Shown piece by piece: positions 10,401-19,827 of a DNA stretch of 64,000 nt (within the stretch, counting starts at the first letter, position 1; each line of letters begins with the position of its first letter). The position numbers and the translations under genes were made by a program. The notes below the pieces were generated by a model. The model did no database searches. It saw nothing but the letters and a program-made list of their open reading frames with translations, and was not told the DNA's origin. Source of the DNA: Stenotrophomonas maltophilia (GTDB lineage Bacteria > Pseudomonadota > Gammaproteobacteria > Xanthomonadales > Xanthomonadaceae); NCBI GenBank assembly GCA_009912235.1, contig WNDS01000001.1:62001-126000 (forward strand). The letters are read 5' to 3'.

Positions 10401-12405
10401 CGGTGTCGGTGGGCGCCACCGGTGCCGAGCGCCAGGTGACCCATGTCGCCGCCGGTACCGCCAGCACCGATGCGGTCAACGTCGGCCAGCTGCAGGCTTC
10501 CGAAGCCGGTGCGCTGCGCTATGACCTCAACCCCGACGGCAGCGTCAACGTGGCCAGTGCCACGCTGGGGGCCACCGGCACGCCCACCACGCTGCGCAAC
10601 CTGGCGGCCGGGCAGGTCACTGCCGCCAGCAGCGATGCCATCAATGGCGCGCAGCTGTATGCGGCCAACCAGACCCTGGCCGCCCACCCCGGTGGCGGCG
10701 CCACGGTCGATGCCACCGGCACCGTGCTGGCCCCGACCTACACGCTGAACAGCATCGGTGCCAACGGCACGGTCAGCAACGCCGACTATCGTGACGTGGG
10801 TAGTGCCTTCGATGCGGTCAGCGCCTCGCTGGCCAACGTCAGCGACCAGACCGGCGAGATCGACAAGCTGGCCGTGAAGTACGACGCCGATGCCACGGGC
10901 AATGCCAGCAACCGCATCAGCCTGGGCGGCGCCACAGCCACTGCGCCGGTCAGCATCGCCAACCTGGCGGCCGGGCAGGTTGGCGCCACCAGCAGCGAAG
11001 CGATCAACGGCGCACAGCTGTTCGCCACCCACACCACGCTGGCCAGCTACTTCGGTGGCAGCACCGCCTTCAATGGCGGGGTGTGGACGCCGCCGAGCTT
11101 CCGCATCTCCTCCATCGCCACCGATGGCTCGCTGGTCACCAACGATTACCACGATGTCACCGTGGCGTTCTCGGCGGTGGAAGGCTCGCTGCTGAACCTC
11201 AACACCCGCATCGACAACGGCGGCAACGGTGGCAGCCCGTTCCTGGCGGTGAACTCCACCAAGGGCGCGGCCGTGGCCGGCGGCAGCAACGCAGTGGCGC
11301 TGGGCCCGGTGGCCAACGCTGGTGGTGCCGGCAGCGTGGCCATCGGTGATGGCGCCAACGCCAGCGCTGACAACAGCGTGGCACTGGGGCCGGTTCGGTG
11401 GCCAGCACCGGCGCGCAGACCGGGTACACCGGCGCCTACGGTGCGGCCGGTGCGAGCAACTCGGCCGGTGAAGTCTCGGTCGGCAGCGCCGGCGGCGAAC
11501 GCAAGGTCACCCACGTGGCCGATGGTTCGGACCGCTACGACGCGGTCAATGTCGGCCAGATGCAGAACGGCGTGAACTACGCCATCGACCAGTCCAAGGC
11601 CTACACCGACCAGCAGATCACCAACATCAACAACGGCACCTCGGGCATGTTCCAGGTGAACAACACCGAGAACCTGGCCAACCCGTCGGCCACCGGCGCC
11701 AACTCCGCCGCCGGCGGCGTGGGCTCCAGTGCGGCCGGCGCCAACGCCACCGCGCTGGGCAACGGTTCGCAGGCGCAGGCCGACAACTCGGTGGCGCTGG
11801 GTGCCGGCTCGGTGGCCAGCCGCGCCAACACGGTGTCGGTGGGCAGTGCCGGTGCCGAGCGTGCCATCACCAACGTGGCCGACGGCAGCCAGGCCGCCGA
11901 TGCGGTCAACGTGCGCCAGCTGCAGGCCTCGCAGCAGGGCACGCTGCGCTATGACACCAACGTCAACGGCACCACCAACCTCAACAGCGTCACCCTGGGC
12001 AGCACCGCGACCGGCCCGACCACCGTGCGCAACGTCGCCGCCGGTACCGCCGGTACCGACGCGGTCAACGTTGACCAGCTGAAGTCGGGCATGTCGCAGA
12101 CCCTGGACTGGTCCAAGGCCTACACCGACGAGCGCTTCAACGGCTTCGACCGCGACCTGCGCAAGACCGAGAACCGCGCCTCAGCAGGCATCGCCTCGGC
12201 GATGGCGGTGGCGGCCCTGCCGCAGTCGACCGAAGCTGGCCGCAACATGGCCTCGGTGGCCGCCGGCAGCTTCAACGGTGAATCGGGCATTGCAGTGGGT
12301 ATCTCCGGTGTCTCCGAAGGCGGCCGCTGGATCTACAAGTTCAGCGGTTCGACCAACAGCCGCGGTGATGGCGGCGTGTCGGTGGGTGCCGGTATCCAGT
12401 GGTGA
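7466..12405 (+). pseudogene. Trimeric autotransporter adhesin (YadA/Hia type), interrupted by one stop and one frameshift
   Basis: Giant surface adhesin of about 1,645 residues. The start has the extended signal peptide region MNRIFRRVWNRQLNALVVA, typical of type Vc secretion; the ATG at 7466 follows GGGGGAAA. An Ala/Val-rich segment (7600-8350) and a Gly-rich segment precede YadA-head repeats ([29 protein letters not shown]). Neck and stalk modules alternate with them (TDAVNVGQLQ, STEAVNGTQLF, SSDAINGAQLY). The last 85 residues are the YadA membrane anchor ([20 protein letters not shown] ... VSVGAGIQW). Lesions: TAA at 8906-8908 in frame, and a one-base loss at the GGGG run 11386-11389 (ALG then GAGSVAS expected). 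All family features resume immediately afterwards. A TpgA-like partner gene follows. Confidence 0.9.
9640..11240 (+). repeat. Two long imperfect direct repeats inside the adhesin gene
   Basis: The stretch starting near 9640 (neck TEAVNGTQLF, then APTYTLNNVA, RDVGSAFDAV, EIDKLAVKYDADA, RISLGGA, GAQLFATNDA) is followed about 970 bp later by a second copy. The second copy starts near 10615 (SDAINGAQLY, APTYTLNSIG, RDVGSAFDAV, EIDKLAVKYDADA, RISLGGA, GAQLFATHTT). Such internal duplications make adhesin length variable and difficult to assemble. Confidence 0.8.
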
Positions 12406-12415
12406 GAACGGCCGT

Positions 12416-12441
12416 CCGGGGCGGGCCCAGGCCTGCCCCGG
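12416..12441 (+). terminator. GC-rich hairpin after the adhesin gene
   Basis: Inverted repeat with an 11-bp stem (one mismatch), CCGGGGCGGGC / GCCTGCCCCGG, and a 4-nt loop, 10 nt after the adhesin stop codon. No U-tract follows, so it may only attenuate transcription into the TpgA-like gene or protect the mRNA end. Confidence 0.4.
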
Positions 12442-12471
12442 CACGCACAACGCACTGAAACGGGGAACGTC

Positions 12472-13329
12472 ATGAACCAGCTTCGTCTGCCGACGCCTGC
12501 GCGCTGCGCTGCCGTGCTCGGCCTTGCCCTGGCCGCCGCCGCGCTGGCCGCCTGCCGCAGTACCGCCCCGGCCGCTGACATGCCCGCCGGTACGCCTTCG
12601 GAGGCCGCCAGCGTGCACTTCCCGGACGCCGGCAAGGTCTACTTCAAGGAAGGCACCTACCCGGATGTGGCCAACCTGCGCCGCTTCGCACCGGGCATGA
12701 GCAAGCGCCAGCTGTACGCGCTGCTGGGTACGCCGCATTTCAGCGAAGGCATGTGGGGCGTGCGCGAGTGGAACTACCTGTTCAACTTCCGCACCGCGCA
12801 GGGCACGCAGTACTTCAGCTGCCAGTTCCAGGTGCAGTTCGACAAGAAGGGCATCGCCCAGGGCGGTTACTGGAAGCCGGCCTCCTGCGCCACGGTGCTG
12901 GAGCCGCCGCGCCCGCCGGCATCGCTACCGGCGCCCGTGCCGGCACCGCTGCCGGACCAGCCGCTGCAGCTGGCCGCCGATGCCCTGTTCGGGTTTGACA
13001 GTGCCACGCTGACTGCCGACGGGCAGGCCGCCGTGCAGCGCGTGCTGGCGCAGGTGCGCGAGGCCAGCCAGGTGCAGGGCATCCAGGTGGTGGGCTACAC
13101 CGACCGCATCGGCAGCGCCAGCTACAACCAGAGCCTGTCCACGCGCCATGCCGATGCCGTGCGCAGCGCACTGGTGCAGGGCGGGGTGCCGGCCGCGGCC
13201 ATCCGTGCCGAAGGGTGAGGTGCCGCCGAACCGCTGGTGCAGTGCACGCAGCGCAGCCAGCGCGAGCTGATCGCCTGCCTGGCGCCCAACCGGCGCGTGC
13301 AGATTTCCGGTGTCGCACGAGGGCATTGA
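12472..13329 (+). pseudogene. tpgA: TpgA-like lipoprotein (SmpA/OmlA plus OmpA-C domains), internal TGA
   Basis: Signal peptide with lipobox (LALAAAALAACR). An SmpA/OmlA-like domain at residues 55-135 (FAPGMSKRQLYALLGTPHF, VREWNYLFNF) is followed by a proline-rich linker. An OmpA C-like peptidoglycan-binding domain comes last (LFGFDSATLTADGQ, VVGYTDRIGS, NQSLSTRHADAVRSAL). This domain pair is known from TpgA, a protein made together with trimeric autotransporters and needed for their surface display, and here it directly follows the adhesin. An in-frame TGA at 13216-13218 cuts the last 37 codons, which still read as normal OmpA end (LVQCTQRSQRELIACLAPNR) and stop at 13327-13329. A CGA-to-TGA change is the simplest cause. 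Confidence 0.82.
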
Positions 13330-13337
13330 TCCGTTTT

Positions 13338-13366
13338 CGCCGCTGCCCTTTGCCGGGGCAGCGGTT
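13338..13366 (+). terminator. Possible terminator after the TpgA-like gene
   Basis: Stem CCGCTGCCC / GGGGCAGCGG with loop TTTGCC, followed by TTT, located about 10 nt past the TpgA-like stop. The short T-tract makes it a moderate candidate. Confidence 0.5.
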
Positions 13367-13460
13367 TCAGCGTCCCCCCTGGTCTGCCGGCAGGACGTGG
13401 CCACGTCTCCCCCGTCTGCCACGCCTGCCGGCTGACCAGGTTCTTCTGCCAGGTGCCTGC

Positions 13461-13745
13461 ATGAATGCCCGACTGTCCATGAAAAGCGAAACCACATTGA
13501 GCGTGTACGGCCAGCTGGGCAATCACGCGGTCGTGCGGATTCCTGGCCGGCGCAACCCCGGGCTGATCCTGCAGGCCGAAACCGTGGCCGGCTTCCTGGC
13601 CCAGCTGCAGGAAACCCAGGCCAGCCTGCGCAGTGGCCGCGCGCAGCGTGCCGACGGCGAGCTGGACATGCTGATCGACATGCTGCAGCAGTGGATGGCG
13701 CTGATCGAATCGCGCCTGGCCGATGCGGGTGAAGCGCTGGGGTAA
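13461..13745 (+). CDS. Small conserved-looking protein of unknown function (possibly DUF6959-like)
   Basis: 94 residues. The core VYGQLGNHAVVRIPGRRNPGLILQAETV, described here in pieces (GNHAVVRIPGRRNPG then LILQAETVAGF), resembles small Xanthomonadaceae proteins of the DUF6959 type. The second half is predicted helical (LQETQASLRSG, LDMLIDMLQQWMALIESRL). No signal peptide or membrane segment. The ATG at 13461 could be replaced by the one at 13479 (MKSETTL). It stands alone between the TpgA-like gene and a repeat-rich spacer. I do not assign a function. Confidence 0.6.
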   Translation: MNARLSMKSETTLSVYGQLGNHAVVRIPGRRNPGLILQAETVAGFLAQLQETQASLRSGRAQRADGELDMLIDMLQQWMALIESRLADAGEALG

Positions 13746-13772
13746 TGGCTCGCGTGAGATTGCAGGGAGGGG

Positions 13773-13853
13773 GTAGAGTCGACTGTTAGTCGACTGCTTT
13801 TCCATCCGCGTTGGGGATCACGCAAAGAGCAGTCGACTAACAGTCGACTCTGC
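13773..13853. repeat. SMAG-type palindromic repeat pair
   Basis: Two inverted copies of GTAGAGTCGACTGTTAGTCGACT flank about 30 bp: the left copy begins with GTAG at 13773 and the right copy ends near 13853. Each copy folds into a short stem (AGTCGACT ... AGTCGACT). The GTAG end and inverted pairing match the SMAG class of REP elements described in S. maltophilia. Related pairs occur at 27732 and 38526 in this window. Confidence 0.85.
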
Positions 13854-13854
13854 C

Positions 13855-13958
13855 GCCAGGCATCACGATCCGCTGTGTATGCCGTGCACCACCATGCGCC
13901 GCGTTCGCCAGGCATCACGATGCGCTGTGTTGGTCGCGCACCGCCATGCACCGCGCCG
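13855..13958. repeat. Two tandem imperfect 52-bp repeats
   Basis: The block starting GCCAGGCATCACGAT at 13855 repeats at 13907 with a 52-bp period and only scattered differences (shared ends CACC-CCATGC-CCGCG). It sits between the SMAG pair and the end of the mgtC-like gene. No coding potential was seen. Confidence 0.7.
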
Positions 13959-13967
13959 CAGGCGAAT

Positions 13968-14684
13968 TCAATCCCGCGTGCTGACTTCCCAGTTCGCGTG
14001 CAGCACGCCGGGCACGTGCTCCAGCCGGGCCAGCGCCAGGTCCAGTTCGTCGGCACTGACGGCGGTGCTCACCAGCACGGCAATCACATCGGTGGGCGCA
14101 TCGGCATATTCGACCAGCTGCACGTCACCCACCGGGTACTGCGCAGCCTCCAGGATCTCCACCAGCCGTTCGCGCACGCGCGGCACCGCGTCAGCGTCCA
14201 CGCTCAGCCGTACCTCGTAGGTGGCTTCGCTGGCCGCCTCGTTGATCGGGATGCGGTTGATGGCGTTCACCAGGGGCCGCAGCAGGGTGTTGCCGGCAAT
14301 CACCAGCACCGCAAGCAGCACGCCCTCGGCCAGCATGTCCGCGCCGGTGCAGCTGCCCACGGCCGCCGAACACCACAGCGTGGCGGCGGTGTTGAGGCCG
14401 CGCACGTTCATGCCTTCCTTCATGATGACGCCGGCGCCAAGGAAGCCGACGCCGGACACCACGTAGGAGATCACCCGCACCGCCTCGGCGCTGCCGGCGA
14501 TGCGCATGCCCAGATCGACGAAGGCGGCCGCGCCGACCGCCACCAGCACGTTGGTGCGCAGGCCGGCGGTGCGCTGGCGGTACTGGCGTTCGGCACCGAT
14601 CAGCGTGCCCAGCACGAAGGCGGCCACCAGGCTCACCACCGTGTCGGCGAAGGGGCCAGCCTGGAAGGTCTCGATGAAGCGCAT
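13968..14684 (-). CDS. mgtC: MgtC/SapB family membrane protein
   Basis: 238-residue MgtC-type protein. The N-terminal 145 residues are membrane segments with the family signatures LVAAFVLGTLIGAERQYRQR, TAGLRTNVLVAVGAA, GVGFLGAGVIMKEG and VRGLNTAATLWCSAAVG. The C-terminal 90 residues form an ACT-like soluble domain (YEVRLSVDADAV, LARLEHVPGVLHANWEV). MgtC proteins are linked to low-Mg survival and inhibition of the F-type ATPase in other bacteria; the role here is inferred. It is a single gene on the minus strand and its frame is intact. Confidence 0.88.
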   Translation of the reverse strand: MRFIETFQAGPFADTVVSLVAAFVLGTLIGAERQYRQRTAGLRTNVLVAVGAAAFVDLGMRIAGSAEAVRVISYVVSGVGFLGAGVIMKEGMNVRGLNTAATLWCSAAVGSCTGADMLAEGVLLAVLVIAGNTLLRPLVNAINRIPINEAASEATYEVRLSVDADAVPRVRERLVEILEAAQYPVGDVQLVEYADAPTDVIAVLVSTAVSADELDLALARLEHVPGVLHANWEVSTRD

Positions 14685-14794
14685 GCGGGGTCCATCAGCA
14701 GCCGTGGGAACGGCCCGAGTCTACCTGCAGCCTGCGACAGCGGGGTGTAGCGGGAACGCCGGGCCTGTCGAGCACGCCGGGGCGGGGCGGCGGC

Positions 14795-16565
14795 TCAGTC
14801 GCCGCCCCGCCCGTTCGCCCATCAGCTCGCGCTGGCGCTTGTCCAGTTCCTCGGCATAGCGCTTGCGCACGAAGGCTTCGGACACCACCCCCAGCACCTG
14901 GCCGTCGATGCCGACCACGGTCAGTTCGTCGGCCTGGGTCTGGTCGAAGCGTTCCATCACGCTGACCACGTCGGCGCTGGCCGGCAGCGCCACATCGCGG
15001 TTCTCGGCGTAGTTCGCCACCGGTGCGTCGGCGGCCACGCCATCGGCATACAGGCGCGGAATCTGCACGATGCCGGCGTAGTGGCCTTCGCTGTCGATCA
15101 GCACCACGCGGGTGCCCGAACCCAGCGGGAAGCGCTGGCGGAAGCTGGCCACGTCCAGTTCGGCCGGGGTGGTGGCCACGCCCTTGCGCATCATCCGGCC
15201 GGCATTGAGGTTGTGCACCCAGCCCACGTCGCGCGCGCTCTTGATGGTTTCCCCGCGCAGGTGCATGCCCCAGGTCGAGAACGAGTAGCCGAACCACTGC
15301 CGCACCAGCGTGCTGGACACCAGCACCGCGCTCATCACCACGCTGGTCAGAAGGAAGTCGTGGGTGCCTTCCAGCACCAGCATGGCCATGGTCATCGGCG
15401 CGCCGACCACTGCCGGGGCCAGCGCGGCCATGCCGGCCAGCGCCGCCGAGGTCGGGTCCAGCACCGGCACGCCGGTGGCCCAGGCCAGCAGGCCAGCGAA
15501 CAGCGCGCCCACCAGCGTGCCCATGAACAGCGAGGCGAAGAACAGCCCGCCACGGAAACCGAAGCCGAGCGAAATGCCCGAGGCAAGGCATTTGAGCAGC
15601 AGCAGCGCGCCGATCCACAGCAGCGGCAGGTGGGTGGTCAGGTCCAGGTGCAGTGCGCCATGGCCGGAGGACAGCACCTGCGGGCTGGCCATCGCCAGCG
15701 GAATCAGCAGCAGGCCGCCCACCACCGGGCGGCCCCACAGCGGCAGCGGGCTGCGCTTGACCGTGCCCTCGATCGAGGCGATCAGCCGCATGATGCCGAT
15801 GCCTACCATGGCACACGCGCAGCCGAGCATGCCGTACAGGGCGTAGTCGGTGGCGCTGACGTCGATGGTGGAGGCGGCCGGCAGCAGGTAGGCCGGAATG
15901 CCGGTCTGGTCGGCCACGAACGCGCCGGCCAGCGCGGCCAGTGCCACCGGGGCCAGCGCCGCCGGCGTGTAGGCGCCGATGACGATCTCGAAGGCTTAGA
16001 ACGCCCCGGCCAGCGGCGCACCGAAGGCGGCGGCGATGGCCCCGGCCGCCCCGGCGCCGACCAGGATGCGCACATCGTTGCGGCGCAGGCGCATGGCCCG
16101 GCCCAGCTGCGAACCGCTGCCGGCGCCCATCTGGGTATAGGACGCCTCCAGCCCGACCGACGCGCCGAAGCCGTTGGAGATCATGGTCTGGGTCAGCACG
16201 ATCAGGTTGTCGCGCATCGACATGCGGCCGCCGTGCAGCGCGTTGGCTTCCACCGCATCGAGCAGCGGCCGCTTGAGCCGGGTGGCGGCCAGGCTGACCA
16301 GGCCCACCAGCAGGCCGCCCAGCGGCAGCACCAGCAGGGCGGTGAAGCCCAACGCCGGCAGTGAGCTCAGGCGTACGTCATCGTCCAGCCCGAACAGCCA
16401 GCTCTGCAGCGAATGTGCCGCACCGGACTGCAGCAGGGTCAGCCCGCCGGCGATCAGCCCGACCAGCAGCGCCAGCGCAATGAACCACAGGTCGCTGCCA
16501 CGCAGGCGCAGCCGCAGGCCCTGGAAGGCAAGATGCAGGCGCGATGGTGAAGCGGGTGGGGACAT
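14795..16565 (-). pseudogene. CLC-family chloride channel/transporter with C-terminal CBS pair, interrupted
   Basis: Voltage-gated chloride channel family protein, about 589 residues. The first part (from 16565) has membrane helices and the motif GASVGLEASYTQ, the counterpart of the CLC GREGP-Q region. The second part has GFRGGLFFASLFMG, the conserved G-x-GG-F motif, and APAVVGAPMTMAMLVLEGTH. The tail has two CBS-like units (VVLIDSEGHYAGIVQIPRLY and ELTVVGIDGQVLGVVSEAF). Lesions: TAA at 15996-15998 where Tyr is expected (GAFYAFEIVIGAYTPA). A one-base excess in the G/C run just before 14797 carries the frame past its likely stop (...ERAGGD, TGA at 14795-14797) to 14721. A GC hairpin overlaps that stop and may be the terminator. 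Confidence 0.85.
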
Positions 16566-16625
16566 GGGGGCGCATGATACGCCGCCCCCGTGACAACCGC
16601 CGTCACCCGTTCAGGCGGCAGCCGC

Positions 16626-18719
16626 TCAGAAGCGGTAGCGGCCCTGCACGTAGAAGGTGCGTGGTGCGCCCACCATGCGGCCGGCATTGCCGTCCACGTT
16701 GCGGGTGTACCAGCGCTTGTCGGCCAGGTTGTTCACGCCCACGCTGAGCTGCGTGCCGGCCTGCCACGGCAGGTCCCAGGTGGCCTGCGCGTTGACTAGG
16801 CGCACGCCGGGCACGCGGCCGATGCGCGCGTCGGGGGTCTCGTCCCAGGTGTTGGCCGCATCGGCGAACTGGCCGCTCTGGTGGGTGCTGGACAGGTTGA
16901 AGGTCCAGGCGTCCACCGCATGGCGCGCGCCGATGCTGTCGGTGTTGCGCGAATAGAAGGGCACGTCCAGGCCGCGGTTGTCGCCGGACTGCTGGATCGC
17001 CTTGGTCCAGGTGTAGTTGGCATACAGCTCCAGCCCGGCCAGTGCGCTGTCCTCGGCGAACTGGTAGCCCACCGCGCTTTCCACGCCCTTGTGGTCGGTG
17101 GCGCCGATGTTGCGGAAGGTCGGCGGGGTGATGCCCGGCACCTGCAGGATCTGGTTGTCGAAGCGCATCTTGAACACGGTCACTTCCGCGCGCAGCGCGC
17201 CATCCTGCCAGCGTGCGCCCAGTTCGGTGGTCCTGGCCACTTCCGGGTTCAGCGGGTTGGTCGCGCTCTGCGAGTTCAGCTGGATGTTCTGCACCGGCCC
17301 GAACGAGGTGGTGTAGTTGGCGAACACGGTCAGCTGCGGGTTGAACAGGTAGGACACGTTGATCGACGGCAGCGCCTTGTTGTTGCGGCTGCTGAAGGTG
17401 GTGGTGCCACCGCTCTGCTGGCGGTCCATGTCGATCCACTCCTGGCGCACGCCCGGGGTGATGCGCCACTTGCCTACGGCGATGCGGTCATCGATGTACA
17501 GCGAATGCGCATCGGTGGCGTTCTCGAAGCGGCTGGTGGCACCGGCCAGCCCGGTACGGCGCACCACGGTGTAGCTGCTGTGGCTGCCGCGTTCGCGCAG
17601 GAAGCGGTAGCCCACGGTGACATCGTGCACGGTGCTGCCCCACTGCAGGCGCTGGGTCAGGCGCGGCTCGATGCCCAGCACGCGGTAGTCGCGCGGCTTC
17701 ACGGTGATCTGCGTGCGCGCATCGTTCACCAGCGAGCTGGCCCGGCCGCTTTCGTTGTAGTACGACAGCACCTCGAATTCGCGGTTCTCCGACAGCGTAT
17801 TGGTGTAGCCCAGGTCGATGCCGCTGCGGTGGCCCTTCCAGAAATCGGCCGGGCGCGTGTTCTGGAACGGGTCGGCCTCGTACTGCGCACGGGTCAGGCC
17901 ACCGGGCGTCAGCGAGCGCACATCGTAGTAGGACAGCTTGGCGCGCAGTTCCTGGTGGTCGTCCAGCGCATAGGCGAACTTCAGCGCCAGGTCGTTGAAG
18001 CGGTCGGTGCTGCCCTGGCGCCAGCCGCTGCCATCCTGGCCGGAATACAGCAGGGCCGCGCCCAGCCCGTTGCTGGCGGTGCCGCCCAGGAACGCGTTGT
18101 ACTGGGTGCTGTCGCCGCCACCGTGGTCGTAGGCGGTGTAGCGCGCGCTGGCCTCGCCATGCAGGCCCGGTTCGGTGGGAATGGCGCGGGTGGTGAAGTT
18201 GATGATGCCGCCCACGTTCTGCGGCCCGTAACGCACCGCACCGCCGCCGCGCACCACGTCGATCGATTCGATGTTGGACAGGCTGACCGGCGAGAACGAC
18301 AGCTGCGGCTGGCCATACGGCGCCACCGCCAGCGGCACGCCGTCCAGCAGCACGGTGGAGCGCGGCGAATAGCGGCCGGTCAGGCCACGTACGCCGATGT
18401 TCAGCGAGACCGAACTGCCGGCAGTGCCGGAGTTGTCGGTGATCTGCACGCCCGGAATGCGGCGCATGGCATCGCCGATGCTGGTCGCGCCGGTGGCCTG
18501 GATCTGCTGGCGGTCCACCACCGTGCGTGCGCCGGCGAAGCTCTTGACGCTGTCATGCAGGCCGGTGCCCAGCCAGCTGCTGGAGACCTGGATGCTGTCC
18601 AGGGTGGTCGGCGTGGCATCGGCGCTCTGCGCCTGGGCAGTGGCGGACAGGCACAGGGAAATGGCAACGGCCAGCGTCAGGCTGGCGCCACGGAAGGGGC
18701 GCAGGGGCAGGGCGGACAT
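16626..18719 (-). CDS. FecA-like TonB-dependent outer-membrane receptor
   Basis: 697-residue TonB-dependent receptor. It has a signal peptide (LTLAVAISLCLSATAQAQ) and a TonB-box-like start LDSIQVSSS. The plug domain reads RRIPGVQITDNSGTAG, IGVRGLTGRYSPRSTVLLDG and VRYGPQNVGGIINFTTR. The beta-barrel ends FYVQGRYRF, with the usual terminal Phe. GVRGLTGRYSPRS and the GIINFTTRAIP segment resemble FecA-type ferric siderophore receptors; the ligand is unknown. Start at 18719 gives the normal signal peptide; the open frame runs on upstream but that is antisense of the next gene. A dyad at 18764-18782 may be its operator. Confidence 0.9.
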   Translation of the reverse strand: MSALPLRPFRGASLTLAVAISLCLSATAQAQSADATPTTLDSIQVSSSWLGTGLHDSVKSFAGARTVVDRQQIQATGATSIGDAMRRIPGVQITDNSGTAGSSVSLNIGVRGLTGRYSPRSTVLLDGVPLAVAPYGQPQLSFSPVSLSNIESIDVVRGGGAVRYGPQNVGGIINFTTRAIPTEPGLHGEASARYTAYDHGGGDSTQYNAFLGGTASNGLGAALLYSGQDGSGWRQGSTDRFNDLALKFAYALDDHQELRAKLSYYDVRSLTPGGLTRAQYEADPFQNTRPADFWKGHRSGIDLGYTNTLSENREFEVLSYYNESGRASSLVNDARTQITVKPRDYRVLGIEPRLTQRLQWGSTVHDVTVGYRFLRERGSHSSYTVVRRTGLAGATSRFENATDAHSLYIDDRIAVGKWRITPGVRQEWIDMDRQQSGGTTTFSSRNNKALPSINVSYLFNPQLTVFANYTTSFGPVQNIQLNSQSATNPLNPEVARTTELGARWQDGALRAEVTVFKMRFDNQILQVPGITPPTFRNIGATDHKGVESAVGYQFAEDSALAGLELYANYTWTKAIQQSGDNRGLDVPFYSRNTDSIGARHAVDAWTFNLSSTHQSGQFADAANTWDETPDARIGRVPGVRLVNAQATWDLPWQAGTQLSVGVNNLADKRWYTRNVDGNAGRMVGAPRTFYVQGRYRF

Positions 18720-18763
18720 GAGGGTGGCGGCAGACCGGAAAGGGCGTGGAAGGGATTGAGAGC

Positions 18764-18782
18764 GTAAATACGAATTATTCAC
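18764..18782 (-). promoter_or_regulatory. 19-bp dyad upstream of the FecA-like receptor
   Basis: GTAAATA-CGAAT-TATTCAC: 7-bp arms with one mismatch in an AT-rich island 45 nt upstream of the receptor start. Length and position fit an iron-type operator, but it matches the Fur consensus only partly, so the regulator is uncertain. Confidence 0.4.
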
Positions 18783-18857
18783 GATCACGATTGGCAAGGG
18801 AATGGGCGGCCTGTTCAGCTGGCCGCGGGCGGTGCCGCCCCGGTACAGTGGCCATCT

Positions 18858-19802
18858 GTGTCCACTTCGATGAGTTGCCCGATGTCCAGCGCCGCCTTCT
18901 ACCCCGTCGGAACCCCAGGCCAGCCGTGGGGAGCGGCCGAACGGGAGCAGTGGCGCGCGCGCCAGCAGCGCCTGCGCAGCTACCGTGAGCTGGTGCTGCC
19001 GCGCATCGAGGCGCTGGACGGCCGCCTGCAGAAGGTTGCCTACGGTGAGCTCGACTACGCCGGTGAGCGTTACCCGTTGTATGCACTGCGCAGCGCCGAC
19101 TGGAACCCGGCACTGCCCGCCGCGCTGGTCACCGGCGGCGTGCATGGCTATGAAACCAGCGGCGTGATGGGCGCGCTGGAGTTCCTCGAACAGCATGCCG
19201 ACGAACATGCCGGGCGGCTCAACCTGCTGGTTGCCCCCTGCGTGAACCCGTGGGGCTTCGAGCGCATCAACCGCTGGAACTTCGATGCGGTCGATCCCAA
19301 CCGCAACTTCTGCGCCGATGGCCCAGCGCGCGAATCCACCGCGCTGATCGAGCTGGTGGCGCCGCTGAAAGGCCAGTTCATCGTGCACATCGACCTGCAC
19401 GAAACCACCGACAGCGATGAGAGCGAGTTCCGCCCGGCACTGGCCGCGCGCGATGGCAAGCCGTTCGAGCCGGGCCTGATTCCCGACGGCTTCTATCTGG
19501 TGGACGACACCGAGAACCCGCAGCCGGCCTTCCAGCAGGCAGTGATTGCCGCGGTGAAGCAGGTCACCCATATCGCGCCGGCCGATGCGCGCGGCGAGAT
19601 CATCGGTTCGCCGGTGGTGGCCCATGGGGTGATCGAGTACCCGCTGGTGAAGCTGTCGCTGTGCGCGAGCATCACCGGGGCGAAGTACACCACCACCACC
19701 GAGGTCTACCCGGACAGCCCGCGCGCCAGCGAGCAGCAGTGCAACGATGCCCAGGTGGCCGCCGTGCGTGCCGCCCTGGCCTACGCCTTGGCGCGCCCCT
19801 GA
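18858..19802 (+). CDS. M14-family metallocarboxypeptidase-like protein
   Basis: 314 residues. Zinc-ligand pattern of M14/aspartoacylase-like enzymes: His and Glu in GGVHGYETSG (about residue 97-101) and a later His in FIVHIDLHETTDSDE. The substrate-side motif NPWGFERINRWNFD leads into DPNRNF, as in DUF2817/M14 proteins, and the probable catalytic Glu is in TTTTEVYPDS. It likely removes a C-terminal residue or an acyl group from a small peptide or amino acid; the substrate is unknown. No signal peptide, so cytoplasmic. Starts at GTG 18858, ATG 18870 or ATG 18882 are all possible. It is divergent from the TonB receptor. Confidence 0.8.
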   Translation: MSTSMSCPMSSAAFYPVGTPGQPWGAAEREQWRARQQRLRSYRELVLPRIEALDGRLQKVAYGELDYAGERYPLYALRSADWNPALPAALVTGGVHGYETSGVMGALEFLEQHADEHAGRLNLLVAPCVNPWGFERINRWNFDAVDPNRNFCADGPARESTALIELVAPLKGQFIVHIDLHETTDSDESEFRPALAARDGKPFEPGLIPDGFYLVDDTENPQPAFQQAVIAAVKQVTHIAPADARGEIIGSPVVAHGVIEYPLVKLSLCASITGAKYTTTTEVYPDSPRASEQQCNDAQVAAVRAALAYALARP

Positions 19803-19827
19803 GCGATCGGCCGGCCGCGCGCCGGCC

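Noticed and set aside
7436..11152. Open frame of more than 1,200 codons on the minus strand opposite the adhesin gene
   Set aside because: It is the antisense shadow of a high-G+C, repeat-rich coding sequence; composition is Gly/His/Arg/Gln-rich with no family motif, and the plus strand has clear ESPR, head and anchor motifs.
9640..11240. CRISPR array or satellite inside the adhesin region
   Set aside because: The repeats are long, coding and in frame (YadA heads and necks), with about 970-bp spacing; no short identical repeats with spacers.
18720..19625. N-terminal extension of the FecA-like receptor by about 300 codons
   Set aside because: The extension is antisense to the M14-like gene; the signal peptide begins at 18719.
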